Part shown: piece after piece, positions 25,186-33,332 of the stretch | Position numbering within the stretch: the first letter of the stretch is position 1 | How the letters are laid out: each line of letters opens with the position of its first letter | From: Leclercia adecarboxylata | GTDB taxonomy: Bacteria > Pseudomonadota > Gammaproteobacteria > Enterobacterales > Enterobacteriaceae | Direction: 5' to 3' | DNA length: 64,000 nt | Assembly: GCF_006171285.1 (NCBI RefSeq) | Contig: NZ_CP040893.1 | Span: 26,411 to 90,410 of the forward strand | Notes under the pieces: model-generated | What the model was told of the DNA's origin: nothing | Seen by the model: only the letters and a program-made list of their open reading frames with translations | Database searches by the model: none | Translations under genes and position numbers: made by a program

Positions 25186-25560
25186 TTAGTTCAGCGTTAG
25201 CTGGGACGGGCGGCATTCGTACAATTCCGCCAGTTTTGATAACGTGTTTGAACGAGGATTGGCAGATTTTTCCAGTTGGGAAACCGCAGACTGCTTAATA
25301 CCTAATTTCTCGGCAACTTCAACCTGGGACATGCGACGGTAAATGCGCCAGGCGGCCTGCAATGTAACTTGTTCATCTATCATTATGCTGATGACATCGT
25401 GAGGGATAGTCTCATTATCATCTTCGCGGCTTACGTAAGGGACTGTAACATAGTCATCTTCACGCTCAGCGGCATCTAATAACTCCTGATACATTTCAAT
25501 AGGAAGAACAGCGGAAGTACGATTTCCGTGTTCATCAAACATAAATTGTACCTTTTGCAT
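25186..25560 (-). CDS. XRE-family antitoxin
   Basis: This 124-residue protein has a C-terminal helix-turn-helix (SQVEVAEKLGIKQSAVSQLEKSA, about 80-102) and an acidic N-terminal part that probably neutralises the toxin. It is the second gene of the unit, 148 bases after the toxin stop, an order typical of HigBA-like systems. The long intercistronic gap, which holds a stem-loop, suggests differential expression. Confidence 0.8.
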   Translation of the reverse strand: MQKVQFMFDEHGNRTSAVLPIEMYQELLDAAEREDDYVTVPYVSREDDNETIPHDVISIMIDEQVTLQAAWRIYRRMSQVEVAEKLGIKQSAVSQLEKSANPRSNTLSKLAELYECRPSQLTLN

Positions 25561-25708
25561 AATCTCTAATCTCTAAGTAAAACTACGGGTTTAGATACTC
25601 ATTTTGGGAAATAACTCATCGGTTTTAAGTGTTTAGTTTCTTTGAACACTAGCTTCGCGCCAGGGTTACGGTTATGTGGAAAGGGTGGGGGATCTCCCCA
25701 CCTCAGTC

Positions 25709-25963
25709 CTAGTACGTCTTACTGGTTCTACGCAAAATTTCCTGAATTTCGATAATCTTAGGTGCTTTATCTAACTCGAAGATAACTCTATAAGGACCGA
25801 TAGTTATTCGGTACTTAAACTCCATGCCAGCCAACTTTCTGATATCCAGATTCACCGCAGGAAAATCAGTTAACATCCCGATCTTATCCTTGATGGTTTT
25901 TTGGTACCGGGTATCTATTTTGACTAACTGGTGAAGCGCGCATTTAGTCCATTCAACTTTCAC
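25709..25963 (-). CDS. RelE/HigB-like toxin
   Basis: This 84-residue protein of the RelE/ParE fold would act as an mRNA interferase or gyrase poison. I chose GTG 25963 because GGGAG lies seven bases upstream; the ATG at 25990 has no site. The family pattern is visible in KLAGMEFKYRITIGPYRVIFELD and the C-terminal IIEIQEILRRTSKTY. Together with the downstream XRE antitoxin it would stabilise the plasmid. A 24-base palindrome upstream is the likely operator. Confidence 0.8.
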   Translation of the reverse strand: MKVEWTKCALHQLVKIDTRYQKTIKDKIGMLTDFPAVNLDIRKLAGMEFKYRITIGPYRVIFELDKAPKIIEIQEILRRTSKTY

Positions 25964-26039
25964 CGTAAACTCCCAATTTTGAAAGCACACCCCTATGGGA
26001 TAATCAAAATATAAGTCTAAACCCTTATCCTGTCAACTT

Positions 26040-26063
26040 AAACCTTATATTAATATAAGGTTT
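26040..26063. promoter_or_regulatory. 24-base perfect palindrome, likely TA operator
   Basis: AAACCTTATATT is followed by its exact complement. A half-like AAACCCTTAT lies 20 bases nearer the toxin gene. This fits autorepression by the XRE antitoxin. Confidence 0.65.
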
Positions 26064-26115
26064 TTGGTCTGGCTACAAGCGGTTGTTCGTGAGGTGCTTC
26101 GCTTGGATTTAAGCG

Positions 26116-26457
26116 TTACATACTGCTATTTCTTGCAAATCGGAAACCGATTGTTATATTTGCCCCCGCAGGCCACATAGCCTGTCGGGCGTGGAAACCC
26201 GGAAATGCGAAAGACGGCATATGGCGAGAATATCGCCTGATTTTATGCCGTTGCGTCAGCGTACCTAAACGGCACAGATCCGTGCGAATTATGGTGGCGC
26301 TGGCAGGGCAGCTTTCGGGCTGGCCGGTATTCTTTCGCGCCGGTATTTCCACTCCTGTCAGTGTCACCACCATTTTTTTGTGGACGTAAATACCTGGTGG
26401 TGATCGCAATACCAACCGAGGAATTTTACCGTGTCGCACCTTCCCCCCATAAAACAC
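26116..26457 (-). other. Icd/Ash-like region of uncertain coding status
   Basis: A minus-strand frame of 113 codons contains IPARKNTGQPESC, RTDLCRLGTLTQRHKIRRYSRHM and GFRFARNSSM. I remember this peptide type from enterobacterial prophage loci labelled Icd/Ash-like, which lie beside C4-type antisense RNAs in P1 and P4 relatives. No convincing ribosome site was found, and a plus-strand gene overlaps its start. The stretch 26064-26430 otherwise holds no gene I can support. It may encode a C4-like immunity RNA, or both RNA and peptide. Confidence 0.35.
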
Positions 26458-26682
26458 CCTTTGTTCGCCCTCCCTGGCGAGTCTGGCCTGGATATAAACG
26501 CCGCAATAAATGGCCTCTTTTTTATCAGCGCTTCAAAATACTGCCGACGTGAATGCTGGAATCCTGCAGAACATGTCACCCTCGAAGGTGACGATATGAT
26601 TTTTAACGATGTAGCTGGTGGCCGCTGTGCATACCTGCCTTCTGTCGCTGACCAGCAAGCCTTTGACTGGCATCTGATTTAA
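26431..26682 (+). CDS. small protein of unknown function
   Basis: This 83-residue protein starts at GTG 26431 with GAGGAA seven bases upstream. It has two Cys (KYCRRECWNPAEH, about 38-50) and a neutral soluble character. The same DNA is also open on the minus strand and resembles Icd/Ash-type sequence, so the true coding strand is uncertain. I favour plus because of the ribosome site. Confidence 0.45.
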   Translation: MSHLPPIKHPLFALPGESGLDINAAINGLFFISASKYCRRECWNPAEHVTLEGDDMIFNDVAGGRCAYLPSVADQQAFDWHLI

Positions 26683-26714
26683 TCCCTCTCATATCCCTGC
26701 TAAAAGTATTGCCA

Positions 26715-26785
26715 GCGTCATAGTGTCGTACCATAATGCAGTGTGACTGTATGACACTATTACACAATGACAGTGTGACAATGGG
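26715..26785. repeat. candidate centromere/operator repeats upstream of parA
   Basis: GTCATAGTGTCGTAC, GTGTGACTGTATGACAC and AATGACAGTGTGACAAT are clustered in both orientations in the 70 bases before parA. This is the usual position of a type Ib parS site. Related motifs recur in several distant gaps. Confidence 0.6.
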
Positions 26786-26791
26786 GGCGGC

Positions 26792-27418
26792 ATGATTATT
26801 TTAGTAGGCTCACAAAAAGGTGGGGTGGGTAAATCCACGCTGGCCGTGAGCATAGGCTCTTTCCTGATGTCGTTAGGACATCGCGTTATCATCGTTGATG
26901 CAGACGATCAGCAATCAGTAATGGCCTGGTATAACAGCAGGAGCGAAGACCTGCCGCATATCCCGGTGGTGTCAGCATCCGGGAAGATTAAAAATATGCT
27001 GCTGGAGCACGACCAGCATTACGATTACGTTATTGCTGATTGTGCCGGACGTGATAGCCAGGAACTCCGATCCGGCCTGATGGCCGCAGACGTATTCCTT
27101 TCCCCGCTGCGCCCATCTCAGATGGATCTGGATACCATGCCTCACCTTTGCGACGTGTTCACAAACGCGCAGGAGTTTAATGAGAAAATGCGCGGCTGGC
27201 TGGTGTTAAACATGACGCCAACCAATATGTTTATTGATGAGGGGAACCAGGCAGCGGACGTGCTGAAAGACTTCCCTACTATGTCGCAGGCACAGACGCG
27301 TATATGCGATCGCAAAGTGTTTCGTGATACCTGGGCATCCAGCACAACCATTTTTGAAGCGGAAAACGACAAGGCAAAAGCCGAGGTCCGTGCTTTGGTA
27401 GAAGAGGTGATTCTGTGA
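26792..27418 (+). CDS. parA: ParA-family partition ATPase (type Ib)
   Basis: This 208-residue Walker-type ATPase positions plasmid copies on the nucleoid. The deviant Walker A SQKGGVGKST (7-16) has the signature first Lys. The Walker B-like region is YDYVIADCAG (about 77-86). It lacks the N-terminal DNA-binding domain of P1 ParA, so it belongs to the short type Ib group. It overlaps the next gene by GTGA and is preceded by repeat elements, which gives the standard parS-parA-parB unit. Confidence 0.9.
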   Translation: MIILVGSQKGGVGKSTLAVSIGSFLMSLGHRVIIVDADDQQSVMAWYNSRSEDLPHIPVVSASGKIKNMLLEHDQHYDYVIADCAGRDSQELRSGLMAADVFLSPLRPSQMDLDTMPHLCDVFTNAQEFNEKMRGWLVLNMTPTNMFIDEGNQAADVLKDFPTMSQAQTRICDRKVFRDTWASSTTIFEAENDKAKAEVRALVEEVIL

Positions 27419-27705
27419 GAAATCGTGTGAATGACGTGCCTAAAAGACGCACCGAGGACGAATTTGTTGATGCTGGAACAGCGATCCCCTCACAAGTGAA
27501 GGCCAGTGCAAAGGCCAGAACCAAGAGCAAGCCTGTTACGGTGTCACTGACAGATGCCTACCTTAACCAGATCGTCACGCACCTGCAGCATGCGGCGTCC
27601 GAAGGTGAAGTAACGCTGACGCGTACTCATGTTATTAAAGCTGGCCTGTTGGCGCTGGGTGAACTGTCACCCGATCAGGTCATGGCGCTTATGCGCAAAG
27701 CATAA
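27415..27705 (+). CDS. small ParB-like partner protein
   Basis: This 96-residue basic protein is coupled to parA (GTG start within the parA stop, AGAGGTG upstream). The N-terminal 40 residues are Lys/Arg-rich and flexible; the rest (PVTVSLTDAYLNQIVTHLQHAA through LTRTHVIKAGLLALGELSPD) fits a ribbon-helix-helix dimer. Such small centromere-binding proteins accompany type Ib ParA. It probably binds the repeat cluster upstream of parA. Confidence 0.78.
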   Translation: MRNRVNDVPKRRTEDEFVDAGTAIPSQVKASAKARTKSKPVTVSLTDAYLNQIVTHLQHAASEGEVTLTRTHVIKAGLLALGELSPDQVMALMRKA

Positions 27706-27706
27706 A

Positions 27707-27733
27707 AAGGGGCCGCTAACGCGGCCTTTTTAA
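27707..27733 (+). terminator. terminator after the par operon
   Basis: GGCCGC-TAA-CGCGGCC-type stem followed by TTTTT directly after the stop codon. Confidence 0.8.
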
Positions 27734-27849
27734 TTAGATAAGCGGGTACAGACGGCGTGATGTAGTGCAGCAAATGTTACAGAGTTATCTTGACTAACAC
27801 GCTATGTCGATAGTGAATACTAACTAAATAACAGAACGGCGAGAATGTT

Positions 27850-28302
27850 ATGGAACCAGAATTTCTTTATAGAGGGTATGACTGTCGCAAAACGTTGGAG
27901 CAAACAATGGCTCCTAAATGGTCTAAAAATGGTCCAGAAAGTGAAGCGCAGTTTGGGGATGAAAGAGTACAGTGTGGTGACATGGACTTCACATACGGCT
28001 CTAACATCGTCAATACTATTCACTCTCATGAATATGGAGGGAATGGTGATCCATCCCCCGGAATATCCACTACACCGAACTTTGAAATTGCACGTAAATA
28101 TGCTTTAGGTAGAGAAAAAAACTTAAACGGACATGTCATAAAATTTTCGGTATCCGCCCTTAAAGAAGCAGGCGTTATAATTCTTAGGGTAAATGAGGTA
28201 TTAAATTGTCCATCGAAACCAGACGATGATGAACATTGGATTTATTTCCAAGGTTCTTTCCCCATGGAAGCCATTGTGGAAGAAATAGAAGTTACCCATT
28301 GA
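27850..28302 (+). CDS. ADP-ribosyltransferase-like protein
   Basis: This 150-residue soluble protein has the order of motifs expected for a small ART fold: EFLYRGYD (4-11) for the Arg/His motif, PGISTTPNFEIARKYALG (about 70-87) for the Ser-Thr-x motif that binds NAD, and a late acidic strand pattern (WIYFQGSFPMEAIVEEIEV). It is A+T-rich compared with the flanking par and methylase genes and stands alone behind a TTGACT-type promoter. If active it might modify host or invading-phage proteins. Fold assignment is by motif only. Confidence 0.55.
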   Translation: MEPEFLYRGYDCRKTLEQTMAPKWSKNGPESEAQFGDERVQCGDMDFTYGSNIVNTIHSHEYGGNGDPSPGISTTPNFEIARKYALGREKNLNGHVIKFSVSALKEAGVIILRVNEVLNCPSKPDDDEHWIYFQGSFPMEAIVEEIEVTH

Positions 28303-28439
28303 TTTTAAATGAGAAAGTTTTCGTTTGTTGGCAATTGTGAAGCTTTATAAACGCCAGAACCGTATGCAGGTGGACTTGCATGTACAATTCTTAGGGGGCG
28401 GCGGCACAGCAATGTACCGCTGCTACCTGAAGGATCTCC

Positions 28440-29063
28440 TCAGTCAAGGCGTTTCAACTGCATGCGTAGGCTGCGAATTTCATTGCGGTATGCGCGATCC
28501 TGCTTTTCGTACTCAATAATTTGTGTAGCCTGCTGGCTGTTAAGACGCATGTACCCGCGCTGCTCCTGCAATAGTGCATCAGGATCTCCCACGCGGTGAA
28601 CCAGATAGGCCAGCAAGCTACGCTCCACGTCCTTGTTACAGTCATGCCGCCATAGGTCTACCAGCGGCCTGTCACCGCCCCAGCTGCTGCCCACCAGACA
28701 GCAGATATGACCGGCCATCAGTTTGACGTGTCCGCGCTTGTTCACCCATAACAGACCCCAGCGCTCCGGCAGGTCATCCAAGGTGATCACTCCTTCCGGG
28801 CACATGTAATACCTGAAATCGCCCAGTCCGCCTGCCTGACGGTGCGGCTTATGTTTATCGCGCAGGAAGTCAGACCGGCTTATCTTAACTTCCACCAGCA
28901 CACTGCCGCCATCCCAATCCCAGCGATAGCCCCACGCATCAGCCCGTTCGCTGTCGCCTAACGCGCCGACTTCAACAAAAGCGATTTTGCACCCTGGCCC
29001 TTTGGCACTTTGGGCACGCAGAAGCCAGCGCTTTGCTATCTGGTTTAAGTCGCTATGGGTCAT
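28440..29063 (-). CDS. MmcB-like / PD-(D/E)XK nuclease-fold protein
   Basis: This 207-residue protein has a nuclease-like core: GSERADAW-type acidic segment (DSERADAWGYRWDWDGG, about 37-53) followed by VLVEVKISRSDFLRDKHKPHR (about 55-75), the E-V-K and S-DF pattern of MmcB-family repair proteins. Its C-terminal 50 residues are helical and charged. It is the last gene of the methylase cassette, coupled by ATGA to the Dcm-Dam gene, so a role in DNA repair or modification-linked processing is likely. Confidence 0.65.
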   Translation of the reverse strand: MTHSDLNQIAKRWLLRAQSAKGPGCKIAFVEVGALGDSERADAWGYRWDWDGGSVLVEVKISRSDFLRDKHKPHRQAGGLGDFRYYMCPEGVITLDDLPERWGLLWVNKRGHVKLMAGHICCLVGSSWGGDRPLVDLWRHDCNKDVERSLLAYLVHRVGDPDALLQEQRGYMRLNSQQATQIIEYEKQDRAYRNEIRSLRMQLKRLD

Positions 29064-31165
29064 CCCAGCACCCCCATGATATCCACTGCCACTTTTCGCT
29101 TATCGCCTTTGCACGACATCGAGCGGCGCGCAAACAAATCATGGATCTTGAACCCGGCTTTTTTGTAGGCTTCAATCAGCTCTGGATGTGCTGAGTTGGT
29201 CACAATCACCCGCGCGCCACGCTGGTGGGCCGCAACCATTTCATTCAGCAGCTGCCACTGGTGCTCATCGGTAAATGGCACCGTTGTGTATTGGGTGAAC
29301 CCGGACGTATCCGGGAGTGACATATACGGCGGATCGCAAAATACCACGTCGCCTTTACCTGCCAGGCGGATCGTATCCACGAATGAGCGGCACACGAACT
29401 CACAGCGCTGCGCCAGCGAAGCAAAACCTACCAGCTCGTCATTAGGGAAGTAGGGGGCTTTGTATTTGCCAAACCCCACGTTGTACTCACCTTTGAGGTT
29501 GTAGCGCATCAGCCCGTTAAACGAGTGCCGGTTAATATATAAAAATGCGGCCGCACGCTCATGCGGGGTGTAGCGGATACCGTTAAACCGGGATCGGATA
29601 TCAAGAAAAGCGTCGTTGCTGTTACCGGAAGCGAACATGAGTCGCGCTTTTTCGATCACGCGCGCAGGTTCCGCCTGTAGAGCCAGATAAAGGTTTATCA
29701 GGTCAGTGCTGGTATCGCTGAGAAGGTAGCGGTTAAAGCCTGTCGCATTCAGGAAGATTGAGCCAGCGCCCACGAACGGTTCGATAAGGCGTTCACCGGT
29801 ACCGATAAAAGGCATGATCTGATCCAGCTGTGAGAATTTCCCGCCCGCCCACTTCAAAAAAGGCTTGTTACGATCTGGCTTTTCACTGGCATTTTTTTTG
29901 CTGGCGCGCGTGCGTGCCGGCGTTGCCGTTTCGGTCATGTTTTCAGTCCATTGGTTTTCAGAAAGAGTGCTTTTAATGCGGGTCATGATCCAGCGCATAA
30001 CAGGCACGGCCATCGAGTTGCCGATCGCCCGGTAACGCGGACCGTCCTGTGCTGGCTTACCCTTGTAGGGGATATCAGTATGAGACTCAGGGAAGCCCTG
30101 CAGGCGCTCACATTCCAGCGGCATGAGACGGCGCACCATCAGGCTATCTGTCATGCAAACAGCGGTAGGGTTGTGCGCCTGAATGGTCTGGCTGGCCTTG
30201 CCGTTGCCGGACTGAAACTGCGTGCCTGACATATGAGCCGGGAAAGTGATCAGGGTTTCTGTGTCAAAGTCGATCCGCTGGTTGCTGGTTGTCAGCGTAG
30301 TAGAAACGTTGATGGCACCGGCAGTATTACCGCCGCCGTATGCTGCAGGGATTAGATGTCCTGCTTGTGCCTGGTTGTCGTCTGCGCCGACGACTCCAAC
30401 GCCATTTTTAGTAAGGGTGGAAGCAATCTCCCCCGGTTGACTGCGCGGCGTAATATCCCGGCGCACGCCGTCGAACTCAGCAAGTATTTTGAGGGGATCG
30501 AATCCTTTTCGAGAACTTGCGATAACGAAACAACGGCGGCGTCGTTGGGCCACTCCGAAGTGTTGGGCATTGAGGATTCGCCAGGCCACTGCTCGTTGCT
30601 GTCCATAAGCACCACCAGCGTTTGCCCACTTTGGAGCATGCTGACCGGTCGATTTGCGCCAGCGCCAGAATTTGCTGTTTTTGCCCGGTTTAGGTCGTGA
30701 ACCAGGTTCGATTGCTTCATCTGCGCCAGCCAGTCCGGCAATGAAGTTTCCGAATGCGTTATCCTGGCTTGTGAGGACGCCCGGGACGTTTTCCCAGACG
30801 ATAATGCAGGGCGGTTTACCTGCGGCTTTTCTAACGTCGTCGATGGCATTTGCCAGCTCCACAAAAGCTAAAGTTAACTGCCCGCGCGCATCGGATAAGC
30901 CTTTGCGCAGCCCGGCAATGCTGAATGCCTGACAGGGAGTGCCCCCTACCAGAATATCGGGCGCTTCCACTTTACCCGCACGGATCGCGGCGGCAATTTT
31001 GGTCATATCGCCCAGATTGGTGATGTGCGGCCAATGGTGCGCCAGCACGGCGGAGGGGAATTTTTCAATTTCGGCGAACCAGGCCGGATTCAGGCCCAGC
31101 GTCTCCCAGGCTACGCTGGCCGCTTCAATACCGCTGCAGACTGATCCATAACTCAGCTGGTGCAT
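29060..31165 (-). CDS. dmt: bifunctional Dcm-Dam DNA methyltransferase (P1 Dmt-like)
   Basis: This 701-residue fusion joins two methyltransferases. Residues 1-400 are a C5-cytosine enzyme: FxGxG-like motif near the start, GGTPCQAFS with catalytic Cys78, ENVPG, QRRRR, and a large variable target region. Residues about 435-700 are an adenine N6 Dam/DpnM-type enzyme: PFLKWAGGK, EPFVGAGSIFLN, catalytic DPPY at 611-614. P1 carries such a dual enzyme. Dam-type GATC methylation would matter for the TGATCA pac-like site at 56.2-56.5 kb. A Lys/Thr-rich linker joins the halves. Confidence 0.85.
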   Translation of the reverse strand: MHQLSYGSVCSGIEAASVAWETLGLNPAWFAEIEKFPSAVLAHHWPHITNLGDMTKIAAAIRAGKVEAPDILVGGTPCQAFSIAGLRKGLSDARGQLTLAFVELANAIDDVRKAAGKPPCIIVWENVPGVLTSQDNAFGNFIAGLAGADEAIEPGSRPKPGKNSKFWRWRKSTGQHAPKWANAGGAYGQQRAVAWRILNAQHFGVAQRRRRCFVIASSRKGFDPLKILAEFDGVRRDITPRSQPGEIASTLTKNGVGVVGADDNQAQAGHLIPAAYGGGNTAGAINVSTTLTTSNQRIDFDTETLITFPAHMSGTQFQSGNGKASQTIQAHNPTAVCMTDSLMVRRLMPLECERLQGFPESHTDIPYKGKPAQDGPRYRAIGNSMAVPVMRWIMTRIKSTLSENQWTENMTETATPARTRASKKNASEKPDRNKPFLKWAGGKFSQLDQIMPFIGTGERLIEPFVGAGSIFLNATGFNRYLLSDTSTDLINLYLALQAEPARVIEKARLMFASGNSNDAFLDIRSRFNGIRYTPHERAAAFLYINRHSFNGLMRYNLKGEYNVGFGKYKAPYFPNDELVGFASLAQRCEFVCRSFVDTIRLAGKGDVVFCDPPYMSLPDTSGFTQYTTVPFTDEHQWQLLNEMVAAHQRGARVIVTNSAHPELIEAYKKAGFKIHDLFARRSMSCKGDKRKVAVDIMGVLG

Positions 31166-32370
31166 TCGGCCTCCTGCAGAGCATGGCCGATACGTGCGCG
31201 GGTGATGTCCATGTAATGTGGTTCGCGCTCGATGCCGGTAAAGGCGAAGCCGCCTTCTACTGCACTAACGCCAGTCGAACCGCTACCTGTGAACGGGTCA
31301 AGAACGTGCCCGCCAGGTGGAGTGATCAGTCTTATCAGGTAGAGCATTAGTTTGACCGGTTTAACGGTCGGATGGTCGTTGCCGCTGGTGGTCGTGTTTT
31401 CCACTTGTCGCAGTGTAGCGCCGTGTTTGAATTGCGGCCCCGGATTGAGCAACCCGCGATGACGCTCAGAGGGTGAGGCTTTGGCGCAGTAGAAGAAGCG
31501 GGCAGCGCTGCCTTGATCGCCGTGATGTATAGTAGCCACACGCTTACGCATTTGGAGCACCTGGCCTGTTGATGCTGCTGATGGTTCGGTACCCTTTACC
31601 GGCGCAACTGCACCAGCATTTTCAGGGAAAAGAGCCATAACACCTTTGCTACCATCGTGGATGACGTTGGCGGGCCAGCGGCCGGAATTGCCTAGAGCGT
31701 TATGTTCAGAAGCACCGATTCTATGAAAACCAAAACTTCCCACGGTATCAGTAGATCCAGTTTTCCGCGCTCGCTTAACTCCATCATCATTTGCATCTGC
31801 TGGTACCCGGCAGGCATCAATGTTCAACGCCCCAGTGCCGTGTATCAACACGTTGGCTGCGACGGTGCCTTTGAAAGGCTTGCGGGCGACGGTAATGGGT
31901 TCCAGTGCCGGTTTTAGTGCTGTCCCCCAGCCCTCCCAGTCACCTTTGAGGTTGTGGGATTTAGGGAACCCGCTACCGTAGATCCACGCGATAAGGGCAT
32001 CAACGGAAAGCACCTGTGAGAACAGTTTGATCTGCTCTGGTAGCAGGGTGTCGATGAACTGTCTGAATACGTTTTCTGTGTCGTAGAGCATGGTCATCAT
32101 GTCGCGCAGCTCAAAGCCTGCGTCCTCGATACGCACTGCCATGCGGTGCTGGGTTCGGGTACCGGCGAATGACAGAAGATGCCCGCCCGGTTTGAGGACG
32201 CGTAAGCACTCTTCCCATATCGCCTGGCTCGGCACGTCGTAATCCCATTTTTTACCCATGAAGGACAAGCCATAGGGTGGATCGGTCACGATGGAGTCAA
32301 AAGAGTTATCCGGTAGGGTTTTGAGTACATCCAAACAATCACCGGTAAACAGCTGCACGTTATCGCTCAC
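31153..32370 (-). CDS. beta-class DNA N6/N4 methyltransferase
   Basis: This 405-residue enzyme has the catalytic TDPPYG motif first (Asp30) and the AdoMet-binding DPFTGSGSTG motif near the C-terminus, the beta-class order. I chose GTG 32370 with GGGAGG a few bases upstream; it overlaps the end of rdgC. The centre (about 160-300) is a target recognition region. No cognate restriction enzyme is adjacent, so it is an orphan enzyme that may protect DNA or regulate genes. It overlaps the Dcm-Dam gene by 13 bases. Confidence 0.85.
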   Translation of the reverse strand: MSDNVQLFTGDCLDVLKTLPDNSFDSIVTDPPYGLSFMGKKWDYDVPSQAIWEECLRVLKPGGHLLSFAGTRTQHRMAVRIEDAGFELRDMMTMLYDTENVFRQFIDTLLPEQIKLFSQVLSVDALIAWIYGSGFPKSHNLKGDWEGWGTALKPALEPITVARKPFKGTVAANVLIHGTGALNIDACRVPADANDDGVKRARKTGSTDTVGSFGFHRIGASEHNALGNSGRWPANVIHDGSKGVMALFPENAGAVAPVKGTEPSAASTGQVLQMRKRVATIHHGDQGSAARFFYCAKASPSERHRGLLNPGPQFKHGATLRQVENTTTSGNDHPTVKPVKLMLYLIRLITPPGGHVLDPFTGSGSTGVSAVEGGFAFTGIEREPHYMDITRARIGHALQEAECTS

Positions 32371-33268
32371 ACTCACCTCCCAGAACATCCATAAGGGAAG
32401 CCACCAGCGCGCCGAACTCGGCTTTAAACAGGATGAAATCAGCAACTATGCGGGAATGAATATCCTCGCGCTCAATATCGTCATTCTGATCGCGCAGGTC
32501 GTCGGCGTAGTTGATCGCTTTTATCGTCATATCGTCAGTCAGACGAAAGGTGATTCGTTTTTGCCAGTCCAGCGCCAGCGTGGTTGCGAGTTTTCCCGCC
32601 TCTATATGAGTTGCTATTTCATCCGTTAAAAGGTCCTGCTTACTGACGCGCAACGCACCACCATTCTCCAGAATAGCTTTAAGCACGGCGTCGCTCCCAG
32701 CAGCGTAACCGGCAGGCAGAGTATTGTTCTTCAACCACTCTGTGATGGTCAGCTCAATGGGGGTTCTCATTGTCAGCGGCACAACAGGCAGCGATCCGAG
32801 GGTTTTACGCAGCAGAGCCATTAAATCTTCGGCAGCGCGGGCGCTGGAGGCTTCAACAAAGACCAACTGATGGGCGATATTTACCCAGATGTAATTGCTG
32901 GTGTTCTTTGAGAACGCGCGCGGAATGAGGGTATGAAGCACCTCATCTTTAAGGCTCAACCGTTCTGCACGGCGGATTTTGCGCCCCTGGTCAGACTCAA
33001 TCTTGGCTACTCGCTCAGCTACGGCATCGTTAATTACGGAAGGGGGGATCACCTTAAACTGGTGCTGGCAGCACAACAGGAAATTGCCTTCGTGCTCAAT
33101 GAATAGCTTTTCCGGCGTGACGCTCACCCATCCCCTGCGGCCCATATCCTGCGAGCCGCAAGGGGTGAAGGCGTATTCCGCCATTTGCGCTTCGAGCGTA
33201 TCCGCGTCCATGCGGAAATCCCGGGATAAGCGGTAGATACAGACGTTTTTGAGAAACGGCGTTTTCAT
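32360..33268 (-). CDS. rdgC: RdgC-like recombination-associated protein
   Basis: RdgC is a ring-shaped DNA-binding protein that limits RecA activity. From ATG 33268 the protein is 302 residues, nearly the E. coli length. Remembered family motifs are present: VCIYRLSRDF, EYAFTPCGSQDM-GWV, RRAERLSLKDEVLHTLIPRAFS, LLRKTLGSLPVVPLTM and THIEAGKLATTLALDWQ-RI-F. It heads the methylase cassette, and an ATTCTAA-type motif lies 45 bases upstream. Confidence 0.9.
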   Translation of the reverse strand: MKTPFLKNVCIYRLSRDFRMDADTLEAQMAEYAFTPCGSQDMGRRGWVSVTPEKLFIEHEGNFLLCCQHQFKVIPPSVINDAVAERVAKIESDQGRKIRRAERLSLKDEVLHTLIPRAFSKNTSNYIWVNIAHQLVFVEASSARAAEDLMALLRKTLGSLPVVPLTMRTPIELTITEWLKNNTLPAGYAAGSDAVLKAILENGGALRVSKQDLLTDEIATHIEAGKLATTLALDWQKRITFRLTDDMTIKAINYADDLRDQNDDIEREDIHSRIVADFILFKAEFGALVASLMDVLGGECER

Positions 33269-33314
33269 TATCAAATTACCCAATGGACTAATTACGGGTA
33301 ATTTATCAAACAAG

Positions 33315-33327
33315 CGTTAGAATTACT
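33315..33327. promoter_or_regulatory. dispersed TTAGAAT motif upstream of rdgC
   Basis: CGTTAGAATTACT, one of about nine related copies (consensus CCTTAGAATCTAT or its complement), all noted in intergenic DNA. Confidence 0.4.
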
Positions 33328-33332
33328 GTTAT

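Noticed and set aside
28303..28439. A plus-strand 64-codon frame after the ART-like gene
   Set aside because: It runs antisense into the end of the MmcB-like gene and has no ribosome site.
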